DNA of 64,000 bases from contig NC_052477.1 in the NCBI RefSeq assembly GCF_009730915.1, positions 28,220,420 through 28,284,419 on the forward strand, read 5' to 3'. This stretch comes from Dioscorea cayenensis subsp. rotundata. Its lineage: Eukaryota; Streptophyta; Magnoliopsida; Dioscoreales; Dioscoreaceae. The translations under genes and the position numbers were made by a program. Positions within the stretch are counted from its first letter, which is position 1; each line of letters begins with the position of its first letter. This document shows positions 33,001-47,922 of the stretch, piece by piece. The notes below the pieces were generated by a model. The model saw only the letters and a program-made list of their open reading frames with translations, had not been told where the DNA came from and made no database searches.

Positions 33001-34000
33001 NNNNNNNNNNNNNNNNNNNNNNNNNNNNNNNNNNNNNNNNNNNNNNNNNNNNNNNNNNNNNNNNNNNNNNNNNNNNNNNNNNNNNNNNNNNNNNNNNNNN
33101 NNNNNNNNNNNNNNNNNNNNNNNNNNNNNNNNNNNNNNNNNNNNNNNNNNNNNNNNNNNNNNNNNNNNNNNNNNNNNNNNNNNNNNNNNNNNNNNNNNNN
33201 NNNNNNNNNNNNNNNNNNNNNNNNNNNNNNNNNNNNNNNNNNNNNNNNNNNNNNNNNNNNNNNNNNNNNNNNNNNNNNNNNNNNNNNNNNNNNNNNNNNN
33301 NNNNNNNNNNNNNNNNNNNNNNNNNNNNNNNNNNNNNNNNNNNNNNNNNNNNNNNNNNNNNNNNNNNNNNNNNNNNNNNNNNNNNNNNNNNNNNNNNNNN
33401 NNNNNNNNNNNNNNNNNNNNNNNNNNNNNNNNNNNNNNNNNNNNNNNNNNNNNNNNNNNNNNNNNNNNNNNNNNNNNNNNNNNNNNNNNNNNNNNNNNNN
33501 NNNNNNNNNNNNNNNNNNNNNNNNNNNNNNNNNNNNNNNNNNNNNNNNNNNNNNNNNNNNNNNNNNNNNNNNNNNNNNNNNNNNNNNNNNNNNNNNNNNN
33601 NNNNNNNNNNNNNNNNNNNNNNNNNNNNNNNNNNNNNNNNNNNNNNNNNNNNNNNNNNNNNNNNNNNNNNNNNNNNNNNNNNNNNNNNNNNNNNNNNNNN
33701 NNNNNNNNNNNNNNNNNNNNNNNNNNNNNNNNNNNNNNNNNNNNNNNNNNNNNNNNNNNNNNNNNNNNNNNNNNNNNNNNNNNNNNNNNNNNNNNNNNNN
33801 NNNNNNNNNNNNNNNNNNNNNNNNNNNNNNNNNNNNNNNNNNNNNNNNNNNNNNNNNNNNNNNNNNNNNNNNNNNNNNNNNNNNNNNNNNNNNNNNNNNN
33901 NNNNNNNNNNNNNNNNNNNNNNNNNNNNNNNNNNNNNNNNNNNNNNNNNNNNNNNNNNNNNNNNNNNNNNNNNNNNNNNNNNNNNNNNNNNNNNNNNNNN
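33001..34000. other. Assembly gap (exactly 1000 N)
   Basis: Second 1000-N run; real length unknown. It replaces the RPT3 exons coding for the N-terminus through Walker A. Confidence 1.
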
Positions 34001-37593
<3,593 letters not shown>

Positions 37594-39514
37594 GAGACCT
37601 CAGTTTGTGAAAACTTTCAACTTTCAATTTACTTGGTACCATTCCACTACTAAATTTCATGTAATTGCACCTCAAAGTTTCATATCTGGTTTCCTCTCTT
37701 TTACCCAGTTCATTCACATTAGACAGTGACTGCAAATGACTTGGCTAAGAACTGAACAAGTATTTCAATATGATGTTCATGAGTTTAAATTTGTTATGAT
37801 TGCTGATTTATAAACAACCAATTCAATGTCATGCCATCTGTTAGTTGTTCATGGCTCTTGTGAGTTGATCACAATTTCAATTCTTGACATATAAAACGGA
37901 GGATTCGTTCATATATGCGAATCATTCATAGATGGTCCTTAGCTGTACATTCATTGAACACTATATTGAAGTGCAGTCTTGTCGTTCGAACTCGCTCTCA
38001 ATGCCATGAACTGTCCTGTTCCATTGAAACCCCAGTACACATGATTTCTTATCCATCTATTTTGCACTATGAAAACCATTTCAAATTCTTTGTGACCCTA
38101 CTTCTCAATGAAGGTACAAACATTTTATTTGTGGTTTTATTCTACTTTGCCCTACTATGAGAGTAATGGCTCTTGCTCCCCATGTGTGTCATGACTTACT
38201 TTTCAATGCTCTTCTTGATGATATTTGATGACTCATGCCTGTTTTAGATCTATAAGCTTTTGCTGAAACTTGAGGAAAAAAAAAAAATGTGTGGCTCAGT
38301 GGCTATTCTTGAAAGGTATGTAGGGATCACATCCTCTCATTGTGCCATTCATATCATGTTTCTTGTCTTTTCAATTTCTTCATTCAAGCAATCACTCCTG
38401 TTGTCCATCTCAAAGCATTTCTGATTGAAATGTTGCATGATTAAGCAATGCATTTGGATGTGATTGTAAGTTTGGTGGCATATTTACATCCTGACGTCCA
38501 TAGAAATCTATGGACGTCCAATTATCAGCCGTTGTATCACGATCCAAGAGCCGATATTGATGAACAATATTATTGTTTATTATACTGTTTTAAACAGTAA
38601 TTATTGTATATATTATTATTATATATATTGTTCATCAATGTTAGTCGTTGGATCTCGATCCAATGATTAATAATGAATATTTATAGATTTTTTATTTATC
38701 GACGTTTATAGAAAAATGGTCCTCATATATATATATATATATATAATGGAATAGGATCATCATATGCTGCCATTCCAATGGCAAAGTAGGTCATAACATG
38801 CAGTGCATAGTGCATGGTGATGGTATGATGGTAAATATAGAAAGTAATTGGGTGGTTGTTGGTCTTTGTTTGTCTGGTCTTGGGACCCCAACTTTGGTGT
38901 TTGTCACACCTTCCTTGGCCCTTTGCTTTTGCTCCCTGAAATGTTGAAACCCAACTATGAAAATGATGGATTTTCAATCCATCTTTTATTTTGAGTTCTC
39001 AAAAGATCATTTTATCAGTTAGGTGTTTTCCTTTCTTTTATTTATTTATTTTTTTATTTTTGCATACCTCTTGCAAAAATTAGAATCCTTGGTGTGAAGC
39101 ATTTTTTAAATATTCCATTCATGGAGTATTTGTGCAAAGGAAATTCTTGTATTGATAATCTCACATATATACTTTTGCATGGGTATATATAATTTATTTG
39201 GGCTTTATATTTGTGTTTTTTTATAAAATTTAGAAATTTCTTCTTTTGTGTGCCTATATATGTGTGTATTATATATATTTGATAAAAATACTAAATTAGT
39301 CACAAACCCTTGATTTTTGGCTTAAGAAAAGAATGAAATATTAATTCTTCTATCGTAGAGGTATATATATATATATGCTTATGTATTTGTTCGGCATAAA
39401 TTGTTATATCAAAATATCAAATAACTTTAGGGGAGATTTTTTTCCTTTTGTTTAGGAACTTCAAAATTCTAATTCACATTTCATTATCAGATATATAAAT
39501 ATAATAACTAATAA
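37594..39514. other. Intergenic region downstream of RPT3
   Basis: No gene is supported. The first 200 bp probably hold the RPT3 3' UTR. A foldback element (38490-38720) and (TA)n runs at 38727-38745 and 39362-39377 are present. Confidence 0.5.
38490..38720. mobile_element. Foldback/MITE-like inverted repeat element
   Basis: The left half (GACGTCCATAG...CGATCCAAGAGC...TTGATGAACAATAT) is inverted in the right half (ATATTGTTCATCAATG...GGATCTCGATCC...CGACGTTTATAG). Near the left end is a further perfect hairpin, GACGTCCATAGA/TCTATGGACGTC (38493-38518). No coding capacity. The target duplication is unclear. Confidence 0.6.
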
Positions 39515-40214
39515 CATATATATATATATTATTTTTTTATGAATAATTATAACTCAAAATACTAAAGAAATGTAAAAAAAAACTGATAATAGTACCAACA
39601 TGAATTTCAATATTAAAGCTAGTCCTACATGTACCAAACTCTTTTAACTCTTCTTACATCAATCTTTTCCATCACTCATTTGATGTATCACTTTTCAAAT
39701 AATCAAAATTAAAGTGTGTATTTGTGCTAAATTTTCTAAAATATTTTAATGATCCATCCCTTTCCTCTCATCATCCATTCTAAACTATGGAGTTGTCTTT
39801 TCAGTGACCCCAAAAACACAGAACTTTGATCTTTGATCTATATTTCTAAATTATTCTCCAAATTAAAATAAATGAATTTCCCTCATTGAATGCTTCTTCT
39901 GTAAATTTTTATTATTTATAACAACTCATTAATGAATGAATCATTCAGCATTTCATTTATTATGTGATGTCTAAGTATTGAAAGTGGTAGTATGACTAAG
40001 AAGGTCAAGTTTTTCCTTAGTATTTGTAAGTGAAAATTACTTTTATTACGGTATATAAAATCTATTAAGAAAAAATTCCCACAAAACACTTCTATTTATT
40101 TATATATTTTCATAGTTGAAAATCAATTTAAAATTTTATAAATAAGATATATTTACTATTATTGACTATTATATTTTTTAAGGAGTATTTTGACTTTTTA
40201 TAAATTTTTTTAAG

Positions 40215-40506
40215 TACTCCCTCCATTCCTTTTTTTTATCTATCACAAATCCATGTTATTTTTTATCATCATTTTCTTACATCGCTTTTATTATTATTTT
40301 TTTTTCCAAAAATTACTTCTAACATTAATATTCAACTCTTTTCTTGGAATTAAATATGAGAGAGAAATATGAAGATATAAAATATGGGTAATTTTGGAAA
40401 AATAACTAATTTTTTATAAAATTTTGTGAAATAACTAAGTTTCTTGGTATGTGAAATTCGGTTAACCACGATAGATAAAAAAGAACGAAAGGTCAAAAGA
40501 GTAGTA
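40215..40506. mobile_element. Stowaway-like MITE
   Basis: Starts TACTCCCTCCATTCC and ends with the complement of TACTCTTTTGACC, with the TA target preference of Stowaway elements. It is absent from the left block copy (near 11560-11580). It shares TTTTTTATCTATCACAAATCC with the right part of the element at 62073-62347 in inverted orientation. Confidence 0.75.
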
Positions 40507-40759
40507 ATTAAAAAATATAAAATAAATAATACTAATTTATAAAAATATATATTCAAATATAATTTTTATAGCCAAAAGGCTTCCTAGTGGCATTGGCTTC
40601 ACGACGAAAGACATGAAGTAGAATATTTAAATTCAAATTTTGCTAAATCTAATGGTGATAAATGAGTTCCTAGTAGGAATTCATGTTTATGGTTCGGACC
40701 CTACGTCACCAAATGAGAATATGGGTTAAACAATAAATTACCTCTCTGCATCTAAAGAG

Positions 40760-41151
40760 TCATTTTGTTCGTCGTAATGGCATATTATCACATAACAAAA
40801 TTATCATGGTAATATTAGTAGAAATATTATATGGTTGAGAATATTGCGGTAATTTGATATAACCATGTTTGGTTAAATACTCTTATTACCAGGAATAGTT
40901 CATTACTGTGTTTGGTTGTCATGATAATCAATTTGCTAAAATATAAAAAGTTATAAAATTACCACGGTAATCCAAGATAGACATCAAATTTGGTGGTAAT
41001 AGAATTACTAACTTTTTTTTGTAATATTTATAAGTTGGTAATGTGATATTACTATCAAGATTACCACCGGTGTAATGCCAAACGTGGTAATATTTTCAGA
41101 TTACCATGTAATATGTGGTAATCTTTCTATATTACTGTGGACCAAACGACC
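40760..41151. mobile_element. MITE-like element
   Basis: Ends GTCATTTTGTTCGTCGTAAT and the complement of GTCGTTTGGTCCACAGTAAT form an imperfect TIR, and the interior has repeated TGGTAAT/ATTACCA motifs. The left block copy lacks it. No clear target duplication. Confidence 0.55.
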
Positions 41152-41176
41152 CTTAACTGATTTTGCTGGTCATGGT

Positions 41177-41209
<33 letters not shown>

Positions 41210-41681
41210 TACATCAATATAAAAGTATGAATCAATATTTATATAACTTCTCAGTTAAAAAACAACTTTTAATATAAAATCATCTTCACGAGTTGGATTT
41301 CATAGTTGGTTTATATTTATTAAAAAAATAAAAAAATTCTATATTTACTAAAAAAAAACCCTTTGACAATATTAAAATTACATTATGACCTAAAATAATA
41401 ATAATAATAATAATAATAAGCAAGCATAACTATTTGAGAGTCTGAAAAAGAATCAATTAAAGATTTTTTATTTTTTTTAAAGTTAAGGCATGAGTAATAA
41501 TCACTCAACATCAACTCATCAATCTTCCAAAAATTAATAATGAGTCAAACCAATTGAGATGTCGAACATTGATGCCATGACTCATTAGCTCAACTTTTGA
41601 TGCTGTCCATTCATCTTCATGTAATTAATGTTTATATATTGGACCTAAAAGTAAAAAGTCCCAAAAACGTAGCGCAGCGAT

Positions 41682-42475
41682 CACGTGTGAGTCACAATCG
41701 CGAGGCAACCCGATGGCTGCCACGTCGCACTCCATCCTCACCTACTCCACCACCTAACGCCCCACGCATCGCCTTCTTTGACCTTGACTTCAATCCTGAC
41801 CGTCCATCCAAGCAGTCATCCCTCGTTCCGCCACGTGTCAAAGATTAAATGTCCATTTAATTCCGCCGGATCACCAGAACACCATAGTCCAATTAATTAA
41901 ATATAAAATATTGGTATAATACTCGGTCCCTCTATTGTTTTTTATTCCTCCTACTCATAAATTCTTCCAATTAATTCTTTTACTTTTAAAAATATACTAA
42001 AAATAGAGAGATTAAATGTATCTATTTTTAAAAATATAGAGATTAAAGGGCATTTATGAATAGAAAGAAAAAAAAATATATGAGAGGAAAAATAGTAAAG
42101 TGATAAATTTGGGTATTATATTTAAAATATTAAAATACTTTCTTGAGAAACGCATTTCACCCAAACAATTGCGATTCCCAAAAAGGAGTTATTTTTAAAT
42201 TAGAGAAAATGAATTGAAAATTTTCATCAGATAAGGAATTATATTCAATCATGACCATCCATTCAGCAACTGTGACCCGTGTTCTTCCACGTGGCCGCTT
42301 GACCAGCTTAGCTTAATTATCATTAATCCGTCGGATCACCAGACCAACGACCCGAAAGCCAGTAGTAAAATGGTTTCTTAGAGAAACGCGTTTCACAGAA
42401 CTGAGATATTTTTCCACTAGGAGTTCTATTTTTAAATTTAAGTAAATAAATAGAAATTTTCATTAGATGAATAAT
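41682..42475. promoter_or_regulatory. Promoter-like stretch with three G-boxes, no gene attached
   Basis: CACGTG motifs occur at 41682-41687, 41832-41837 and 42288-42293, in GC-richer surroundings with GCTGCCACGTCGCACTCC. The part 41797-42250 is loosely repeated at 42251-42475: CCGTCCATC/CCATCCATT, CCGGATCACCAGA/TCGGATCACCAGA, GAGAAACGC-TTTCAC. G-boxes bind bZIP and bHLH factors, but no reading frame with homology follows in 41.8-43.6 kb. It may be the relic promoter of a lost gene. Confidence 0.4.
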
Positions 42476-43620
42476 TATTATATTGATTAGATTAGGAAGG
42501 AGAGGTTCTAACTGAAAGCTAAGTTATATTAATAATTAAAGCTTAATTAATAAAAAAAGTATAACTTAAAACTTGCTCTTGGTTGTCACATCAGTTCTAA
42601 AATTTAATCATTTTAATGGTAAATTATTATACTTTGTTTCTTCAAATTATACTGAAAAATTAGTTTGGTCCATCTTTTTGGGCTTACTTTTCCTTCTCAA
42701 CTTTGTTGGACCATTCAGATGGACACGTCTATTCTAATTTATTATCATTATTATTTATTATTATCGTTGAATTTTATTTGCTAGTTATTCTAATTAGTAT
42801 TTTTTTTTAATTAATGCGCATAGAAGTCATAGCAGCCAAGTCATAACTAATCTCTTGGTATCTTGGGGGAAGGCCACTGTGCAGTAAATTCATTAACTAA
42901 CAGTACTAAATTACATAATGAAGCTTACCAACCAAAATTTTACTATAAAACAATTGGAGCATAACCCAGTCGATAGACGATAGATGGTTCCCATCATTCA
43001 TTACAGATTGAGATGTCTCAAATTTGAACCTCTTAATTTATATACATAAAATTTTTTGTGGGAGATTTGTGTAAAAAATACTTTCCATCCTATTCAGGGT
43101 TGTATGATATGAGCTTTATTCTCAAAAAATTTACAAGCCACTATAACTGATACATCTACTTACCAATTTGTTCTTGATTAATAGCATTTATCACTTTCGG
43201 AAAAAAAGCCCCTATTAATTTTTTTTTTTTTTAACAACTTAGTCATCTCTTTTCATACGTAATAAATAAAAACAAAAAAAAAATATTAAACTTGGCGTTT
43301 GGATGAGGGGATTAGACACTATTAGCATGAGATTGATTGCTAATAGGAATATATATCCATGTTTGGATATTTTACTATTAGCTTAATAATGAGTACTGTA
43401 GATAATTGCATGGTGTACAGTAAAGGGATTTGATTACCCCCAAAATTGAGAGGCATAGAGGGGAATAAACACCATTGATAGCAAAATGGCATTTCTGCCC
43501 CTGGTTGAAATTTAATTAAATAATAATTATTAATTTAAATAACTAATTATAATAATTAAAGTAAATAATAATGAACATATATTGAATCATTAAAATATTA
43601 TAATAATTAAAAAATAATAA
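42476..43620. other. AT-rich spacer
   Basis: No gene found. 43295-43500 begins GGCGTTTGGATGAGGGGATT and includes repeated ATTAGC motifs; it may be a decayed MITE but the second end was not located. Confidence 0.45.
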
Positions 43621-43627
43621 TAGTGGA

Positions 43628-43735
43628 GACGGATGAGACCTGTAGCTCAGAGGATTAGATCACGTAGCTACGAACCACAATGTTAGGGGTTTGAATCTCT
43701 CCTCATCCACAATCGGCAAAAAATGGAAGGATCTT
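43628..43735 (+). pseudogene. trnR-ACG: Decayed plastid trnR-ACG (nuclear plastid DNA fragment)
   Basis: CCTGTAGCTCAGAGGATTAG, CTACGAACCAC with anticodon ACG, and a T-arm AGGGGTTTGAATCTCTCCTC follow the plastid trnR-ACG sequence as I recall it. Nearly all differences are C to T or G to A, including TTCGAAT changed to TTTGAAT. That is the pattern expected from deamination of methylated nuclear inserts of plastid DNA. About 25 bp of downstream sequence (AATCGGCAAAAAATGGAAGG) also resembles the plastid flank. The acceptor ends GGATGAG/CTCATCC would pair, but the span is 79 nt and the T-loop is altered, so a working tRNA is unlikely. Confidence 0.75.
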
Positions 43736-44123
43736 TCATGGGTTGAAAAAAAGACCGGAAGAATTTTTTTATTCAAATATTAAATTGGATAATTTTTTTG
43801 ATTTAAATCTTTTAAAATAAAAATATTTCCCCCACCAAAAGCCAGTACTATTCCACTCCACATCAACTTAATATATATATATATATATATATATTTATTT
43901 TTTAAACATATATAAAATAATATTTCAAATTCTAAAAAAAAAAAAATATCACCCAACCCAACCACAAGCCAGTGCTACAACAACATCGTTTCCCTCCACC
44001 GAGTGAGGGAAACCGTTTCCCATTTCTGGTTAGGATGGCGTTTCCCAAAAGCAGTAGTAAAAAGGAGAGTCTCTAACAACATACACTTCTCGAGTCTCGA
44101 CCTCACTTTTTATACTACGCTTC

Positions 44124-44136
44124 TTCTTCTTCTTCT

Positions 44137-44170
<34 letters not shown>
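44124..44170. repeat. (CTT)n(CT)n microsatellite in the BPP-like 5' leader
   Basis: About seven CTT units followed by 12 or more CT units, about 100 bp upstream of the start codon. Pyrimidine-rich leaders of this kind are common in plant 5' UTRs. Confidence 0.85.
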
Positions 44171-44172
<2 letters not shown>

Positions 44173-44269
44173 GGATCTGAGGCTCTTTGGCAACTCCGAT
44201 GCTCCAATGGAGGTGGAGGTTTGGGCCCAGGACCTTGGATCGAGATGATGATGGCGTCATAGGATGGCC

Positions 44270-47200
44270 ATGAACCGGATCTATAGGGAGTCTCTCTTTG
44301 GTGGGAGCTCCGCACGCGCTGGAGACTTCATGGATGGAGATGAGAACCTGGATCTCTTCTCGAGGAGACGACGCACTCATTTGATCTCATCCCCCGCTGA
44401 ATCAAATGGCCATGGAGGTCTGAATGCATTCTGATGTGTTTGTTTTGATTCTTTTGTGGAATTAGGGTTTGTTTCTGGATTTCTGTTTTTTTTTTTAAAA
44501 TGTTTTTGATGATCTTTGATGGGGATTGTGATTTGTAGAGATGGGGAAGTTGGATGGCTTATCGGTGGGATCGGGGAAGTTGAGGAGCGGATTGGATGAT
44601 CTCATGGCTTCTGAGCTTGGGAAACATGATTATGATTGGTATTCATCTTCTTCGAATTTTTGCCTTATTAAAAGAAGATTTTTTTTTTTGGGTTAATTTC
44701 TCAAAGTACTGAAAAAACCATGGATTTTGATTGAAATGGGAATGAAATTTATGACTTGATTAGGAATTTTTTTTTTTTTTTTAAAGGCTTTGTCTTGGTT
44801 ATTTCACCCACCTGTTTTGATTAAAAAATTAATTAATTTTTGCAAGTAAATACATGAGTTTCAGATCTGTGGTGATTTGTATTTGCAATAATGAACTATT
44901 TACTATTTTTCTAAAGGCTACACTTGATTAAGTCATCTGACTTTGTGCATATGTATTTCTGTGTGAAATTTAGGATTTTCTTTCCAATTCTAGCTAGTAT
45001 TTTCATATCCTGAGATCAGATAAATTCAATTAATGGGACAATGCTAGTTGTAACAAGTTAACCAATTCTAGATTATCTGAGTGTAACAAGGTAGCCTGTG
45101 GAGATCGGATCAATATGTCAAACTGTATCCAAAATCAGCTACTCCTTTTAGTAGGAATGTTAGTCAATTATGCTTAACAAGGAAGCTATAGAGCGAAAAA
45201 TATTTATTGGTGTTCATCCTTAACTCAGTCATCATGAAAATGACTGGAATTCATCAACCATGTGATAAAGGAAAGGCTTATCAATGAATTTTATCTTGTG
45301 ACCGTGGCTAAAGCTTTTGTGTGGGTGTTGCTTATCAGGGCAGATATGAAGTTGTCTACTTATTGATTCGGACAATAAACAAGTTGTAAATTGATTGAAA
45401 ATACACATTTGTTTATAAGGTCTTTTACCTAGCAAATTATTATGTCTGCTATATAATTTGATGTTGTGGGATCCAGTTTAATTAAGTGCTAATTTGTAGT
45501 TTTCTTTGTATATCTGTCACTCTGATATAAGAAAATTTGGGAAGCTGAGGTAAGTTCTTATTTGTCTTATTTTTGCAGGCTTCTGACACCACCTGGGACC
45601 CCACTTTTCTCTTCTCTGGATGTGAGCGAGCCCAAAATAACAACAACAGCAGCTCCAAAGAACAAACCCAATGTTAGATCAGTCTCAACCACAAAAGCTT
45701 CAAGGGTATGGTTCATCTCCAGTAGCTATTACAAGGACATCTTCCAGCAGAAAAATCAAAATTATGACTCGCAACTTCATTCTGACCATGGTTTACTATA
45801 AATTTTATTCCTTGCACAACTCCATTCTGAATGTTTTTTAGTAGAACATTTTAGTCCAGTTATGTTATATCAGGAACTCTGCACTATCTAATTATGATTC
45901 ACAAATTCATTCTGACCCTGTTTTACTATAAATTTTATTCCTTGCACAATTCCATTCTGAATGTTCTTTACTAGAACATTTTAGTCCAGTTATGTTATGT
46001 CAGAATCACAAAGCTCTGCACTTATCTATCATGTTATCGGGGGCATTTTGTTCTTATTTTTCCCTGATAGTTTAACCGCATAGCTACATCAATGTTTTAA
46101 GTTTTGATGTTTTAGGATTTCTCCCTTTGGTTCTTGCACCAGTGCTGTGAAGTCATTAGTTTAATGAAAATTCACCATCATTGTTTTCTATTGTAGCTTT
46201 CTGTGTCACATACAGAGAATGGCCATCCCACAAGACCAGCTAGAAGTGTTTCAGCAATGCGCCCATCTATCTCCACTACACATTCATCCAGTTATCTCTC
46301 CAGTAACAATAGAACATCGGTGCTTAACACTAGTTCAGCCTCAGTCAGCTCCCGACCTTCAACCCCTGGCAGCCGCTCCACCACTGTATCTTCTACAAGA
46401 ACATCAGTTCCAACCTCTCGTCCAGTGCCATCACGCTCATCAACTCCAACACGAACACGCCCATCTACTCCAACACGAACACGACCGGCACCAGCTTCTT
46501 CAGGGGATAAACCCAAACCAGCACACAGTTCAAGGCCTTCAACTCCAACTTCCCGGCCTCAGATTCATACCAATTCAATCTCAAATTCTTCTGTACCAAG
46601 TTCCAGATCATCAACCCCTACTCGTCGCACACCTGCAGCCACAGCAACCACGAGTATAACTCGTTCTCCCTCTGCTGGCAGAGCTGTGAATAGACCCGCA
46701 TCCCCCTCCATTGGACGGCCCTCAGTGACAAATAAACCTTCATCACGTCCGAGTTCGCCAGCCCCACGAGCCCGAGCTCCAGTTCATCCGATCACCCTCC
46801 CTGATTTCCCACTTGATGCACCTCCAAACCTTAGAACTAAACTGCCAGAGCGGCCAGCATCAGCTGGTAGGACACGACCAGGAATGGCATTGACTGTACG
46901 GGCAGCTACAAACACTGAGCCAACCCCTCCTATGAGTTCAAACCGTAGGAGTTCTTTACCCATTGTCACAAAGGGAAAGTTCCCGGAGAATTCACCAAAG
47001 GGTCGGTTGCATAGCAACGGACATGAGGTCACACCTGCTGATGTCCAAAAGGCCATGGCTTCAGAGGCTGCATCTCGGAGGACTGCGAAGCCAGTTTCAA
47101 CGACAGAGAGTAATGGATTTGGGAGGACTATCTCCAAGTCATCACTTGACATGGCTCTCAGGCATATGGTAAGGTTTCTTTTCAGAAAGTTATATGTTTC

Positions 47201-47922
47201 AAGTTAATTTGGTTCTTTTGGTCTTACGTTTGCAATACTGAAAAATAACAGCTGCTTCAAAACTAAGCTATGCATTCCGTCTTTCATCATATTGATGCTT
47301 CAGTCTAGCTAAATGTTAAAATGCCTCCATAAAATTATATGCGAAGCCCAGACCGTCTTGTTATTAACAAACTTTATACAATGAAAAGGAAATCTATAGC
47401 TAGAACTTTAAGACAATAATAGCTTTTGTGTCATCTATCATAGAGATTCTATGGAACCTTGTACTCTTAAACCTGTAAATGTATACTTGTGTTAAACCCT
47501 CTTGCTTCTTGGTATTCTAGGACATTCGACAACATATTGGAGGTATTCGCGGCACATCACTCTTCCCTCATAGCATTCGCTCAAGTCCAAAAAGCCGAAC
47601 TGCACAGACCTCAGATACGAAAGTCCCAGTTGTTGACATCCGAGCTAATACGAACTCAAATGGTCATGGAATGGGCTCCGAGGAACACAACGGAGCCATG
47701 CTAGAGAATGGAGACAACATGCTTCGGTCACCAGATGGCGAATCTTTCATGACAAGAGCTAATGAGCCAGACCCCTATGGGAGCTACCGTTACGATACCA
47801 TTCTGCTAAAAGAAGACTCCAAGAACATGAATTGGCTGCATAGTGTCGAAGATAAGTCCGACCAGAGCCCTGAATTTGACCACCGTTTTGAGCCATTGCC
47901 GGAGCCTTTCGCCCCCGTATGA
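44270..47922 (+). CDS. Basic Ser/Pro-rich protein, plant BPP (basic proline-rich) type
   Basis: Five exons join in phase: 44270-44417, 44539-44638, 45579-45705, 46197-47168 and 47521-47922, giving 582 residues. It starts MNRIYRESLFGG, has the conserved motif DYDWLLTPPGTPLFSSL at about 78-94, and then a long region of low complexity rich in Ser, Thr, Pro and Arg (RPSTPTR-type repeats, exon 4). More conserved blocks follow: PVHPITLPDFPLDAPPNLRT, RPASAGRTRPG, SGFGRTISKSSLDMALRHMD-like sequence and near the end DSYRYDTILLKED-like sequence. Family members bind and organise cortical microtubules in Arabidopsis (BPP1 group); others are annotated only as flocculation- or mucin-like because of composition. 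No signal peptide is visible. The ATG at 44270 begins the conserved N-terminus. Confidence 0.88.
45759..46018. repeat. 130-bp tandem duplication in BPP-like intron 3
   Basis: AATTATGACTCGCAACTTCA at about 45760 and AATTATGATTCACAAATTCA at about 45890 begin two units with about 130-bp spacing. Both include TTTACTATAAATTTTATTCC and TTTTAGTCCAGTTATGTTAT. Confidence 0.85.

Larger units (their letters stand above)
39515..41820. repeat. Duplicated block, second copy (empty site for the NLR cassette)
   Basis: Collinear with 4500-4776 plus 9746-12260. At about 39740 the two parts are joined directly as AAATTTTCT|AAAATATTTTAATG, with no NLR gene and no flanking MITEs. It also lacks the LINE tail and the Tourist-like insertion, but has two MITEs of its own (40215-40506 and 40760-41151). 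Confidence 0.88.

Noticed and set aside
43635-43713. Functional nuclear tRNA-Arg gene
   Set aside because: The T-loop lacks the invariant TTC, the span is too long, and the changes follow the deamination pattern of an inserted plastid fragment.
44030-44380. Minus-strand frame rich in Arg-Glu and Lys
   Set aside because: It is the antisense of the (CTT)n(CT)n leader of the BPP-like gene.
46219-46659. Second plus-strand frame and minus-strand frames over BPP exon 4
   Set aside because: They are shadows of the Ser/Pro-rich coding frame, whose splice junctions and family motifs support the other frame.
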